Assembly (NCBI RefSeq): GCF_029227915.1
Contig: NC_079882.1
Coordinates: 26,355,001-26,419,000 of the forward strand
Reading direction: 5' to 3'
From: Hydractinia symbiolongicarpus
Taxonomy: Eukaryota > Cnidaria > Hydrozoa > Anthoathecata > Hydractiniidae
DNA: 64,000 bases
Below, one piece after another: positions 49,402-62,909 of the stretch (position 1 is its first letter; each line of letters opens with the position of its first letter). Made by a program: the position numbers and the translations under genes. Below the pieces are notes generated by a model, which was not told the DNA's origin, did no database searches, and saw only the letters and a program-made list of their open reading frames with translations.

Positions 49402-49407
49402 AATAAA
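49402..49407 (+). terminator. Candidate WRN polyadenylation signal
   Basis: AATAAA lies 42 bases after the WRN stop codon. Cleavage shortly downstream would place the WRN 3' end at or beyond the stop codon of the oppositely oriented GTPase gene (49462). Confidence 0.5.
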
Positions 49408-49461
49408 CTTGTAAATATATATACAGGAGCATACCAAAGAAATGTTAACTTTTTCAAAATT

Positions 49462-52400
49462 TCACACTGTTTCGACTGTAAATTTTGGCCGAAATATCGC
49501 CGACAGTTTTCTCCGTACAGATTTTTTCTGTTCGTTTCGTTTCAATTTCATTGGAACTTTTTCACTTTCGAAATTGTTGTTCGGAACAGAATTTTCATTA
49601 TCATTTTCATCAAGTGGACTGCCTGCAAATACTTTCTTTCGTTCTTTTCTCGGCTTTGGACTAGCCTTAACACTCTTAGCGATCTCGTTCATAGAATACG
49701 ACGTCAGTTTGCTAAAACTAGACGTCATCGGTTTTTCACCAGGCGACAATAACGCCGCCGGTGTCAATAAGTTTTGTTCTGCTTCGTTGCGTTCTTTATA
49801 TCCGCCATGTTTGTCAATCTCATTTGCTAATTTTTTTACTCGTGTAAGAGGAGAGGACTCGTCTTTAGCGTTCTCTTGTTCTTTTTCCAAACTTTTGAGA
49901 TCTGAATAACTTCGACTTTTAATTAATTTGGGCGTTGCTGATTTATTTTCTGTGCTCTTCCTGATGGATGATCGTTTTTTGTCCTTTTTCGACCAACTGT
50001 TGGAGCGTGTTTGTTCAAGGAAAACGTCCTCCTCCACACTTTGAGAATCTATGTTGCTGTTATCTTCATATAAGGGAAAACTGTCTAGAGAATATTTCCC
50101 TACTGAAAATTTCTTTTTTGGTTTTTCATTGTCTGCTTTTTTTAAATGAAGTTCTAAACTTGCCTTCTTTTTCTTCTTCGAATCTTTCAATGACGAAATA
50201 CTTGAAATACTCGCCGTATCATCGTCCTGTTTTTTGTAACCAAATTTGCGTTTAGAATCATAGTCTTCCAGTTCACTATCAATGCTGCTTCGATGAGATG
50301 ACGTTAAAGTTGAATTTTCACTTCGAGCTCTTAGCTTGGTCTCCTCCTGTCCCTTTTTACCACCACCAGAGGAAGGATTGGAGTTGCAGTCTGTGTTCTT
50401 TGCAGTAACAACGTTCAAGTATGACTCCACAATAAGCGCGTTAAGGGGTCCAAATGTTGAGTTGTAGTCATCGGAAGCCGATACTTCCCAAAATCCTGCG
50501 CCATATTTTTGCGCCATTTCCTTACCTTCCTCATTTGATATCTCACGTAAATGTTCCAGATCTCTTTTATTTCCTATTAACGCAAGACATGGTGCTAGAG
50601 GTTGGTATGTTTTGTCAACAACATGAAGCATCGTGTTGATATCATTCAAAATAGTTGTTGCCATTGTAAAACTTGTCCGATCTATGATGGAGTAAATGAC
50701 GGCGATGCAAGTTGCCCATTTTATTATCGATCCGTTGTCGCGCTAGGATATAAAAAAATACTTTGGTTAATAAGCTTTATCTAAAATTTATGTTTTTAAT
50801 ATTTTAGCAGTTTCGAGCCTTGCTGGTTCTCATAAGCTCTATTGAATTTCATTGAAATACGGTTGAAGTTCTAATTTTCGTGCATCATTACTCCACGAGG
50901 AAATACTGGCATTTTACACTACTCCGTCACATGTAGTTGCCTTTTTTCTTTTGGCAGACGGATAATGCCACTCAAAACCAGGCCCGTTTTTTCTTTATGT
51001 GGTTTCACAGTCATTCGTCGTATTTGTCCGAATAAGGAGAACACAAAAAATATATATTTGTTGCGACTGGCAGAATACAGTTTGTACTAAGCGCAAAAAA
51101 ATAAAACTACACGTGATAAATACTAACGAATCGGTAAATTGAAAGCTTAGAAAATTTACGTTCATGATATTAACATTTAGTGTAGCAAAAAATAATTAAA
51201 CTTCTCTTTCTTATCAACTTTGTTTTCAGTTTAAAATTCCAAACCTCGTTTATTGTAATTTCGATTCCGTAAATAGAATCTTAAATTGATCTCATTAAGA
51301 TATGCCATTGCAAGTCAATTAATAATCAAAATTCATTGTATGTTTTCTGTTATTGTTGTTTATATATATAACAAACCGAATGCTAAGAGTTGTAAGGTTA
51401 AATTTTTACCAAAATCTAAGCACTCATTTATGTCAGATGTTTAAAAATGAAGCTATTATGGCTAAACCTAAAACACCGCACATAATTGGTGAAAAGGAAT
51501 GCGGGATGTTAAAGGTCCTAAGCACAAGCGATTAAGAAGGTTGTTTCTATTTTTGACACGCACTCCAAACTTCTCAATGTTCACAGCGAATGTATCAAAC
51601 ATGGTCAAATTCTCATGTTTGGACGAAAGAGGAAATCGTGGTCGACGATGTTTGATAAAGTTTTTTGAGGAGCAAACTTTTTATCAAGCATTTTCTCCTT
51701 CATCACACAAGAATTCAGCGTTTTCATCTGTAGTCAAAAATCGCACAGTTACTACTAACTCTTGCACAACCTTATTTTAAATTCCCACCTCCCATCCTCG
51801 ATTAGGCATTTCATCATTTGAATCCATCAGCTCATTCGACACTACAACTGCTAGATCCGCCATATTGAATTATGAATTTAAAGGGCTCTTCAGCGGGCGA
51901 AAGTTGGAGGAAACAACTCAAATGGAAAATTCTATTCTATCAGACATTTCATATCTTTGTTTGATAATAATATTAGATGCATTTGCGTCGGCCTTTAGGT
52001 CATTTGGTTAAATCTAGTTAAACGGCTCTAATTTTTGCTAACGTCAGCATGGCCCAATGTTCTGATTTTCCAGACCTTTCAGGCCTTGAAGAACTGCCCT
52101 GCCGCATTTTAGGAGATGTTCACTTGCCTACATGACAGCTAAAGTAAAACCTTTGCAGCATGCCGGCTAAGTGATACTGTTTAGCTATTCCTACATCAGT
52201 TGGACGTATTTAGGAACTTTAAAATTGCAAACTGGTTGCAAGAAATGTTTAATTTTCATGCCTATAGACAGACAACTCGTTCCCAAGCCTTTTAAGGTGT
52301 AGTTATATTTGGAATGCAACCTGATTCCGTCTTAATGCAAAAGACATAAAAAAGCCATGGGGACGAAGTTTAGTAGAGGTACATGATGTACTTACAATAA

Positions 52401-53553
52401 AACCCATGTCTTTCAAGTCATATTCAATCACTTCGCTACCGAACTGAATGTTGCGCCGGTACACGCGGTCTACGTTGCGTTGGTATTCACCAATAAAACG
52501 ACGTGTTAGAAATCGAACACTGATCGCTGAAATGAAATATTTAATAACTAAAAAATAATTTTGTTAACACTTTTTTCTTTGCTTTTTTTTAATAGATAGA
52601 TAACTTTAGCAGTCTTTATGTCTCCTACATTAAGACATTGAAAAATGGAATAAACTGAGAAAAATTTAGTCATTTCTTTGCGGCCAGCACATGATTTTTT
52701 TGTCAAATTTCCAAAAATTAACGATTGAAACGATTTATACTAACTTTCTTTTAAATTACTTTCCGCAAAAAAGTTATGGTTCGTGGATTATTATTCCTTG
52801 TTATTAAGTTTAAGATTTTTAAATATCTTAAACCATAAATTAATGGTTTATTTATTTAGGACAGTGAAAATCAACAGACGTTTTGTTCACTTCTTCTCAC
52901 CTTCTTCAACTTTTTTTGTTTTCAAAGTGTCTTGTAGCTCTCACCATAAAAAACTTGCCGCCACACTTTTTACGTGAACGCTGTTGAAATAAAAACTTTC
53001 CCAAATAAAACAAACATTGATTTTAATTATATTAAATTTTGACTGTGAGATTTTTATATTATATCGTTTTCTATCGGAAACATGAAGTTTTTCTAAAATT
53101 CTTAGGATCTGACCCTTTTATTTTAGAAACAATGTTTCTAATAAAAAACGCGCACAGTTCCCTTGATTTCAAACGTATTTTTTACATTAACTTAATTAGA
53201 AAATTGTTAAAAATTTTATTGCTTTTTTTTCTGCATAAATCTAATTTTTCTGCGCAAGCACCTACGTCAAAAATGTTCTATTTTGCGTCCCTTAGATTTT
53301 TAATTCGCGTGAAATTTTCCTAGAAGTCTTCAAAATTATAGACGTCGTCAAAAGCTTAACCCGTAAACAAGCAAATTTTCAATAACATTGCTGACAAAAT
53401 ATTTATAAACAATGAGGCTCAACAATAATAAGCGACTTATAAAAAAATACTTGTAATACCTGACTTTCCAACACGAGGCCCACCAGTAACAGCCAGACGT
53501 ACATCTGGCATGGCCGATGTGCTTTTCGATCTTTTGCGTATGTCGTCCTTCAT
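49462..53553 (-). CDS. Atypical Ras-like GTPase (RERG/RASL-like) with long basic tail
   Basis: Three minus-strand exons, 53460-53553, 52396-52526 and 49462-50742, join in phase to encode 501 residues. The G domain (about 17-185) has a normal P-loop GGPRVGKS (24-31), a G4 motif NKRD (133-136) and a G5-like VSAS (162-165), with RFLTRRFIGEY and WATCIAVIYSIIDRTSF matching the RERG/RASL11/RASL12 group. Two key sites deviate. The switch I Thr (EYDPT in relatives) is Asn in EYQRN (45-49), and the G3 DTAGQ block is replaced by YDLKDMGF (67-74) without DxxG. The spacing from switch I to WATCIAVIYS is kept, so a missed exon is unlikely. Residues 186-501 are Ser/Lys-rich and predicted disordered, ending in RRKLSAIFRPKFTVETV without a CAAX box. 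The start is the first ATG after an acceptor-like ggattag. It is convergent with WRN. Confidence 0.88.
52274..52370. mobile_element. Short foldback element (AACCTCGTTTCC family), copy 2
   Basis: Inverted ends aactcgttcccaagcctttt and aaaaaagccatggggacgaag lie in intron 2 of the Ras-like gene, 97 bases apart. The ends match the copies at 24570 and 56111 but are more diverged. Confidence 0.7.
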
Positions 53554-56110
53554 TTTTTCTAATCCGATCTCTGTTCTTTTAAAAGAAATTCTATCTAGCA
53601 ATATTTACAAGTTCAATTTTAAGCTGAGTGTTCTCAATTAGTTTAGATTTGGAACACAAGTGTTTCTCTTGTGTTATATTGCCGGCATACTATCAACTTT
53701 CTGAAAATTACAACATAAACAGAGACAAATTCCTCTTGCAACTCACAGGCACTTTAAAAATAAACACAAAAAAATTATTTTGTTCGCTTAAGTAAAGAAG
53801 TAGGCAAATAAATACTAAACATAACTTTTTACAACATAAAAACAGATGTTCGTCTTAACAGAAATATACAAATCTGCTGTCTATTCAGATGAAAACAGTT
53901 CTTACTCAAAAGACTTGAAAAGAACATCACGCTAAATTTTCAGTTGAACAAACCAAAATTTGTTTTGCGACACAAACTTTTGTAAGACAATCGTGGACGC
54001 ATCCAAAATTATGTGAGAAAACCTCCTTTGTACTTTTTCATCCTTTTCTGCGTTTTGATATTCAAAAACAAAACGTTCCAGTAAAAAAAAAGAGAAAAGT
54101 TAGTCAGAGAGTAAACTGAAAGTAGAGGGAAGTTGTAAATAATGAAACTTTGAGAAGGTAAAGATTTCATCCAACAGAAAGAATTATCTTACGACACGCC
54201 AGAGATAAATAAATTTCACACAGTTCTATGTACACGTGCCCAAAAAATCTTCCATAATTTATGTACTCTCTTTTCATTCCGTCTCAAATGTAAACATGAT
54301 TTTTAATATATTTACCTACACATTTCGGTCAACACGTTCACGTTGTGAAACTGTGATAAATATATTTAAGATATTTTGTACACAAACATAACCCCCTGTT
54401 TCAGGCGATCTCCTACCGTTAAAAAAGTTTATTCGTCTTCAAGAACGGGTAGAATATATATCTTTTTTTTTTCTTCTTGGTTTTAGCACAGCTGACCAAC
54501 TATTTTATAAGAACACAGGCCTCAAATTACTATTAAGAACAATTCAAGTTTTATTGATCTTAATAACAACCCGAGATGTAACTTCTCTGGTAAATACTTT
54601 CTCAAGATAAAGCCACAAAAAATGCCTATTTATAAAGAAATTTAATAAATATTGTTCCTAAAAGTCTGGGAAAATAAAAAGGGCTGGTCCCAGACTATTT
54701 TATTGGTTCTTAAAAGAAATCTAGCCAGATGTACGAAAACAACAGAAAGAAAAAATGATCTTTCATTTTTTTACCCTTATTTGTAAGACTATAATTGATA
54801 ATGGTAATTGAAATAAAATACCGGGTGGAAGTCTATATTGTGAATTTAAACATTTATACTTGTTACCAGGTGGTTACTAAGGTGTTGCTAAGAAGGTATC
54901 CTAGGGATAAAAGAAAGACAAAATTTAAAGAAAATATCAATCCAGAGAAATGACGTTATATCTAATACCATTGATTATATTGTTTTCTACACCGGGAACA
55001 TCTATAAATACCATATTCTACACATGTAACATGTTTAATTACATGAATAATAATATTTCTTGGAAAATGGATATTTCTACCTGCATGTAAGAAACTTTAG
55101 TATGAATATAACGTCATTTCTTTATCCTAATGACGTCATTAATATCCATTTGTTTATATGAATGAAATCAATTTGTTTCATATCGTCCGTAGATAATGCT
55201 TGAGAAATTTAAATTTATTGCAAAATGGCCAATTTTAGGCATGTGTGACGTCATTTTTGATCCTCATAACGTCGTTGAACAAGTTTTTAATCTGGAATCT
55301 GTTTGTACATATGGTTTCTACAAGTATGCCTAGTTTTATCACCTGACCCGCGGCCATTTTATGCCGCGTGCACTCACTATTTCATATTAAAAAGGCCACA
55401 ATATCTGGGGACAAGGGTGCTTACTACCTTAGTTGTATTAATTAAATAAATTGCGGGAAGGTGATCAATTCCTCAACTCAAGAAAGATTTTTAAGTTCCT
55501 TTAAAGTTTTGTGAATATATATCCTTCATTTTTATTATTATTTGTGATATAATGGTAGCCGAATAGCAGGAAAAAAAACAGTTTTTGTAAGGCTGTACAG
55601 TTGGCAATTTACGTAAGCCGAAGGTTTTTTTTTTTAAATCGCTAATGTTTTCAAACAAACAAACATTGGTCTCTGTGTAAGCGCATACATATCGATAAAA
55701 TGACAATATGTTCAGTTACTTCTAAAAACATCAAAAACGGTGAAGCATGTGGAGTTATCGTGTTCTTATCGTTTTGCTCGTCATTTTAATATAAGATTCG
55801 AAAACGTTAAGATGCAAACCGTGTCGACTTGATTGGTGTGAAAAAATCACGAAGGGAAGCAACACACATTATCAAATTAGCTTTCTTTGATGCACCTATC
55901 GGATTGGCACAAAAGTTTGCACTTTGTTTAGTAACAATATAAAAGACAATTGTGATAAAAAAAAAATTGGGTGACGTCATCCAGTCAAATATGACGTTAT
56001 CATATATTTTCAAGCACAAAAACAGGCGAAAACGGTAAAACGTAAACTTTCGAAGAAGAGAAATTGTTTTAAACGTTTTAGATGCGTAAAACTATTTGAT
56101 AAAAAACATG
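53554..56110. other. Intergenic region with TGACGTCA-rich repeat fragments
   Basis: No gene is found. TGACGTCA sites at 55131, 55246 and 55973, plus several tgacgtta and aacgtcatt variants between 54952 and 55992, resemble the repeat at 20037-20640 in motif but not in longer sequence. A GC-rich hairpin, gcggccattttatgccgc, lies near 55351. Confidence 0.5.
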
Positions 56111-56147
56111 TCTCGTTCCCATAACCTGTTGTACCTGGGGACGAGGT
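56111..56147. mobile_element. Short foldback element (AACCTCGTTTCC family), copy 3
   Basis: A 37-base hairpin runs from tctcgttcccataacctg to acctggggacgag. It is the shortest of the three copies, containing little more than the two ends. Confidence 0.6.
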
Positions 56148-56225
56148 TGGTTAATTAGGATATTTCTAGGAGAGAAAATTTTAATCTCATTTTTTTCTTC
56201 GCCACCGGGTAACCGATTTGTCACC

Positions 56226-56582
56226 ATGAAAACTTTTGACCATCTAGAAGCTAAGCCACCAAATTCAACCTCTAAAATGGTATGCTTCAGAAGGCGATTA
56301 GGGTTTATCTATCAATGTAACTTGATACATTTAAGTGCTCGTCCTCGTTTCCAAAATTTCTCTTTCATTTTCGTTAAAGAACATTCCATAAAGAGATTCC
56401 ATAAGAGAGGTAAGGAAATTAGAACTTGATTTTTCTTTTACATTCCAGGAAGTATTTTGAAAGACGTGTGTCATTGTTGTGATGCATGCGCAAAACAGGT
56501 TGGCGAAAAATGTGGTGGCTTATGGAAGTACAAGGATAGATGTGAGCAAGGTCTTATTTGTAAAGGACTCGCTCCCAAATGA
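56226..56582 (+). CDS. IGFBP-type cysteine-rich domain, partial gene model
   Basis: The exon 56449-56582 encodes CHCCDACAKQVGEKCGG followed by CEQGLICKG and a stop. This is the second half of an insulin-like growth factor-binding protein N-terminal domain (the CGCC..C, GE.CGG and C..GL.C pattern), as in small secreted single-domain proteins. An upstream frame from ATG 56226 to a donor at 56409 joins in phase across a 39-base intron. However, that exon has no signal peptide and lacks the Cys pairs expected in the first half of the domain. The true 5' exons may lie elsewhere or be lost; the cysteine exon is the reliable part. No in-frame continuation follows the stop at 56580. Confidence 0.5.
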
Positions 56583-57569
56583 AATGCGGAAAATGCATCG
56601 CATTAACAATCTCGACGCCTGGATGTTAGGTTTTTATACGTCATTTGTTTACACGTTAGTTATGTGATGGATATATTTATTTACAACTTGTTCTTTATTG
56701 TATTATTTTTTGGGGAGAAAATTGAATTAAAGATAATAGTTCTTATAAACATTGATGCACAGATATATATGAGTAAATAACTCAGATATCTGATAGATAT
56801 TAGATCAAAAAATCTAGGTATTGTTAGGTGAAGACGTGGATAGTAAGTAACAAATTTCGAGTAATTGAAAAAAAATCTTTAATTAAATCTACCGATATTT
56901 TGTACAATTCGTATATATATCTCTTAGATCACACAATACAAGAACAAAAAACATAAATAACATTCAAAGGTCGCTCTATAAACTTTGTTGCATTAACAAT
57001 CTCTACACTAACAAACAAGATGTTTTGACACACGAAAAATATATTAATTAATTTGCGCAAATAAAAATTCTTTTTTATATTATGTTTATTTTAAATTGAT
57101 TTAATTTTAAGATTATCAGGGAAGTCATAATATCGACTCCACAAAAAAATCCATGCACTAATGAAATATAAAAGAAAAATAACAAAAAAGGCGCGAATTA
57201 AATAGTAAGCTAGGCGGATTCATTTTCTTAATGGAAACAGTGCAGGCAGATACAAAGCTAAATTGCGAATTATGACGACATGAAGAAGTCAATGCACACA
57301 ATATTCCATATATATATATCATAAGGTTAAAAACAATATTGAATAATAATTTTTTTAACTAAAAAACGTCCGGTAGGAATTGAAGCGGATTCATAAAACC
57401 CGAAACTGACTTAAAATACTTCTCATAACAGCATGGCTTGATCACAACAAATACCTCTCTCGCATTGCAAAGGCCTGCCTTTACATAATTTGTGAGGATA
57501 ACCAACGCTTCTTCGAATTTATAAGTCATACATGGAAATTTTTGCCTTTGATGGATTTGAATGGAGTCA
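56583..57569. other. Intergenic, AT-rich; 3' side of Tubby
   Basis: No gene is seen. The stretch 56690-57360 is strongly AT-rich and would include the Tubby 3' UTR on the minus strand. Confidence 0.45.
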
Positions 57570-58116
57570 TTATTCACAAGCTAATTTCCCGTCAAAACTG
57601 CTCAAAGCTATCGCGAATGCTTGTAATGCACATAGTGGGTAGTTAAAGTCCATTGTAAAGATGTCATCTGCTACACGCCCAAATTGCATGACAATATAGT
57701 CCTCTAAAAAAAGGTACGTAAATGTTTTATGTGACATGGAAAGTGGTTCATGATATTCATGATAAGTCAGAGTGAGGTGTCATCATACTATCATCATTTT
57801 GCAATCAATCTTTTCGAGCAACACTAATAGGCTTCAAAAATGATAGGTAAAATCTTTTTTACGTATGCAGAATCTCATCTTAGGTGGGTAGTAGAAGGTG
57901 AGTTGTAATTTTACCGCATTCACTGCATTCAGGTAAGGACAAAAAGGCTTTGAAACTTGGTACAGTAACTAAGCAGAATAGAAGTGATTTGACATCAAAA
58001 ATTAATGCTGACCTTTTCCCAAAAAAAAGGGTTTTTCATCTTTTCAATTTACTTTGCCTAATTTGACTTTAATATGTCAAGGATAAGCACATTTATAAAA
58101 AAGACATGTAAATTCT

Positions 58117-58147
<31 letters not shown>

Positions 58148-61100
58148 TCAAAAATGTTTCAAGCAACTCCGACAAAATGTAACACTTCTGTTGTTTTAGA
58201 AAAACAAAAATATTTCACATCTTCTATTACGCAAAAATTTTAGAGCTATAACATTTCCAGCCTAAATAAAGTTATTGAAAGTAAACTGATAGGAGTGGTA
58301 AAATTACCAGCGGTCACTACCCACAAATATAGGGTCAATGAACTCCAACCATGCTCGATAACTGCACAAGATAATTATCAATAATTGTAAAAATAACATG
58401 ACAACTTCACTCACTTCGGACTGCGCAAATAAGGTTTTTTTACATCTGTAGTAAAATTTCAATTCCGTGAGTTTCACTTCGAAGTTATCATGCACACAGT
58501 TTAAGCAAAGTGTAACTCTTTGTGTAACTGCTGCCGTAGATTGCATTTACACTTTAAGAAAACACGTGCAAAACGTCAACAATCTACTTACGATCGTTTT
58601 CATGAACGACTTGAAAGTTCTTTACTGATGCTTGCGTAACTCTTCCGTGAAAATTCAACACATAAGATTGCGTATCTAACAACAAAAATTTACATCAAAG
58701 CAACTTCAGTAACACCGATAACATATAAGAGAACACCAGCGAAGAGTAACTCACCATCATTCCACACAGGTGTTTTATTATGTAAGGTTATTAGGTTATC
58801 CATTTGTTTTGTTCTTAATCGTTCTAGTAAATTATCGTTACCCTAAAAGCATAAGTTTATACGTTTTTGAGCATACCGAAACAAAACATTGTTAACCGTC
58901 TAGATTTTGCAAGAGGGCAATACGGGTTTTTAGACATTCTGATTGGCTTAGCGCTCTTGACGACGGGCAATACCGTTGCATATCATAAAAATGTTAGCTT
59001 AAAACGTAAACAAGCAGGAAAGTTTTAAAGAAGCATTGGAAATGATTAAATATCTTACTCCTGCAATACATCTATCGATAAAAACATTTTCATAGAAAGA
59101 AACAGAACAATGTCAAGTTTAACAATTAAAATAACCAGATTCAACAACATTCTGCCTGGATACTTCTTCAACATGGCGAGTTAACTAGCTACATTGCCCA
59201 TAAAAAACGATGATTATCTCATATCCAGTGCTGGGTATGAGATCATCCAATAAGTCTCCTCTTATTCTCAGACTCGTTCCTTCAGCTTTTTGGTTATTTA
59301 GTCAATGTAAATCTCGTTAAAGTCCATGTTATTCTTGGCTATCTAGTTAAAAAATTTACTTCAATATTCGCTGTAATTAAATTTTAGTTGCACATTCAAC
59401 TTTTCACATTCTTCTGTAAGTGTCAAACTTCGTAATGCTTTGTTTACAAGGATTCATTCTATAGGGACTTTCGAATTCTGCATTTGTTTTTAGACGGGAC
59501 TGTTTCGTATTTTGACCTCGAGTGTTAACGAAAGTAGTGCTAGTGGATTATATTTTTATAAGAACATTAAACCACAATTCTTATGTTTTATTTTTTTTCT
59601 AACTAAGACGGTTAGAAAACACAAAAAAATAACCGATTACCCCAGGGTGTATCGCAAAATATCGACCGAGGTCTAAGTGCCGACTGAGCTTGCGAGGTCG
59701 GTGCAATGACTGAGTATTAATATTGCACACTCTCTCAAAAAATTTTAGCCGGAATTTTTTTTCGCAGATTTGCGTTGTTTTCGAAAGTTCACGAGATTAA
59801 ACTCCGCAAAATGTCAATTGTTTTGTTTTTGCAAACCGCGAGAATAAATTTTGCTATTTCTTCAGTTTTAATTGATTTGATCGTGCCGATAGTAACTAAA
59901 AAGTACGTAAAGTAATAGAAAAAATTATTTAAAATTTTAAGGAGAAATTGTAACTTGAAAAAGTTATACAAAAAAGATACTTTTTTCCTTTTCAGCGAAA
60001 CTTAATTTTGTGATCAACAACAAATATTAACTCTCATAAAATCCACTGGAAAACCGCGAAAATGCAAAAAAAAAACTTCCCGGAAAAATTTCTGACAACG
60101 AAATAATAATATCTTCCCCAATAATCAAATTTCTCCACACATTACCCCTTAAAAAGACAAAATCCACGAACTTTCAGGAAAGTTTTAACATTTTCTGGAC
60201 TGAATTTAGTGAACTTTGGTATCATGCCCTCAAATAAAAGTTTTTTAGACCAATTAGAAAGGCCGTATATCTAATGACCAGAGTCAAAAATAGGAATTAA
60301 TTCTAAGACTTTCCAGAACCTGTATTATTTTGCTATGCTACGACAGTCGATGACGTGAGCACAAAAACACTTACACTTTGAGGTTGTACAGATACTCTTT
60401 GGTGGTCTAATCCCATGCCAGGTATTACAACAGTCATTTTACGTGGACCTTTAAATCCCAACACATTCGTATCCTGAAAATAATAGATTTTAATCAGAAA
60501 CATTACGTCATAAGTTGGTATTAAAATGAAAGTGGATTTTTTCGATCATCGGGTAGTAAAAGAAAAGTTATGACTCACATAAATAATAGCGCAGAGTTCT
60601 TCCCTCAAATTTGAACCATCTGTAAGAACTCCACCCTTTTTAGGATTCTGACCACCGTCGAAACATGTAAATTTGGTACCAACCAGGTTGGATCTAAAAC
60701 CAAAGTTTTTTATAACTTTATGATATTTTAAAAAGTGCGTAGCATCTCAGAAATTAAATTGCTTTCACACCTTAATTTACCAACAAAATTTTCTCCGGCT
60801 CTTGATAAATCAATAGGGTCGGTTGCGATTAAATAATTCGAAGTTTTACTCTTCTTTCTTTTTCGACCAGCAAGTAAAAATATCTAAAAACACTCATCAA
60901 TTTAGCACCACCTGTACGTAGCAATTTCTTCAGTAGTTATTACAAAGGGAAAACAATTTGCAAAGTTTACCTTTTTACCATCATCTTTCTCAAGATGAAG
61001 GAAATACGTAGGAAACATTTGACGATCGACTCCTTTTTTATCACGCGTAATTCGACATTTCATTGTCGTGCCTTGTGGTGCAGGCCTGAAATAGTCGTAC

Positions 61101-62909
61101 AAAAACACACAATATAAAGGCAACTACGTTTTTATAGTTGCTATCAATCGCAACAGCATAAAAAACTTACACCAACACAAATTTATTCAAGTCATCGATT
61201 TCAAAGTCCACCCCATTTACAAAAGTGTCTGCTGGACCCTAAAGACAATAAACAAAAATCTAAATAGATGATGATGTGACAGAACAGCCAGCTATAATAG
61301 TGATGCTTGTTTAAATAACCAACGATAGTGGTATGCTAAGATCTGATCTTCTGAAGATTCTGAGTTTTGACCAAATCTCCTTTGTTGCAAGGATTTTTAT
61401 TAAAACAGTATTATACAGATAAAATCAATGTCATAAGTAAATATAAAGCAGTAGAAGAACGCTAGGTAGAAGAAAATGGTGAATGACCACTATGACTACT
61501 TAGCTAAAATTTCACACATTGAAGTTGCAAAAGGTATATCTTCCAGAGTATGGGTAGTTGTGGTTAACATTGGTTTAAAAAGTAGTCCCCCACCCCACTT
61601 CTTTGAGTAGCCTGGTGACTTTATAGTGAAGTTTATATATCATTACACGGTTGAATGACTAAAATGAAAAGATATAATTACATTGTCAACAGTTGAGTGT
61701 CTCATAATATCCACTGGTGGGCCTTGGTTTACAGGGGAAGACATGGAGCGTCTTTCAGCACGGGTATTGGGTTCAACAACAGGTAAAGAAGAAGATTCTA
61801 TATCATTATCATCATCGTCTTCGTCAGTAGATTCTTTTCTATTTTTGGAGACTCGGTTACTTTTCACACCCCCATCGACAACCTATAATAACAAGATTAA
61901 TTCGTTTTTTAAGAACGCTTAGTTGACAAAAGCTAAAGTTAAGTTTAAACCTTTATAATACTTCAAAGGTTTTATTTTGCAGATACAAACTTCTACAGGT
62001 GTCAAATTTTTGACAAATGAATGCAAATTTTTCATTATTGTGTATAACATTTTGTGTTATAAATTTTCTTATAGCATAATCAGGTAAGTATTACATTGAT
62101 CGGTACAATCATTCTGAAGAAAAATATCTATTAATTAAAAATATTTGTCAACATTTTCCGTTATTTGCGAAAATTAATACTTGCGAAACGTTTTACAATC
62201 ATCCAAAAAAACAATACTTGCAAAATGTTACTTTTTCGACTGCACACATTAGTTATTTGTGAATTTGATCAAAAATATCAAAAAAAAATTGGAATTAACC
62301 ACATTCGATAAGTATGTAGTTCGTCTATAGACAGACATCTCAGCTCACTTATTTCCAATCATCACACAAGTTTTATTTCTTTTCATTTACTTACAAATGT
62401 TTGATAAAGAAAGAAATTTAGAGGTGTAAAATATAAAACTTAAGTGCTGAAATAGAAGACAAATTAATAATTCACATAACATAAAAAAGTACCTCTGTTG
62501 GTATTCCATCTTCATCATGGTCTTCCACCAATATTGAATTTTTAGCAGATGGTACTGAATCAGATATATATGCTGTATTAACAACACCTGATCCTATCGA
62601 CTCTGTACAATAGAAAATAAAAAAGCAATGAAAGTGTGTTTCATAAAACGAAAATTTTTATTGTGTTTTATTAACATTTAACAACCTATGATGTTGGTAT
62701 TTAATAGCGAAGAGATATTAAATGTACAAAACAGTTAAAAATTGATGTTACAAAAAAGAAACTTAAACAACTTAAACAATGCCATCACTATCTTTTACAA
62801 TTGGTTAGTACGCACAAATACAGAAGATTTCTACCTGTGTTCCGCGATCCTGGTTTTCCAGCTGATTTTGGTCTTGCACCAGCCCGCATTGGATTAGCTT
62901 GCATCATTC
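57570..62909 (-). CDS. Tubby-family protein (TUB/TULP-like), 3' eleven exons
   Basis: Minus-strand exons: 62835-62909, 62493-62602, 61682-61882, 61171-61238, 60971-61085, 60771-60883, 60579-60693, 60375-60473, 58755-58842, 58592-58675 and 57570-57703. All phases match and sites are GT-AG. The N-terminal part ([20 protein letters not shown], then a Ser/Asp/Glu-rich linker) precedes a complete tubby domain: [111 protein letters not shown], and the end [20 protein letters not shown]. The basic [12 protein letters not shown] stretch corresponds to the phosphoinositide-binding surface. Family members bind PI(4,5)P2 and deliver membrane cargo, including to cilia through IFT-A. Exons encoding the extreme N-terminus lie beyond the visible region. 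Whether it is TUB or TULP3-like cannot be settled. Confidence 0.93.
58124..58147. repeat. A-run in a Tubby intron
   Basis: About 24 consecutive A bases are present, probably slippage-expanded. No adjacent retroposon body is recognised. Confidence 0.7.

Noticed and set aside
49442-49909. Plus-strand open frames over 49384-49909
   Set aside because: They are antisense shadows of the last exon of the Ras-like gene.
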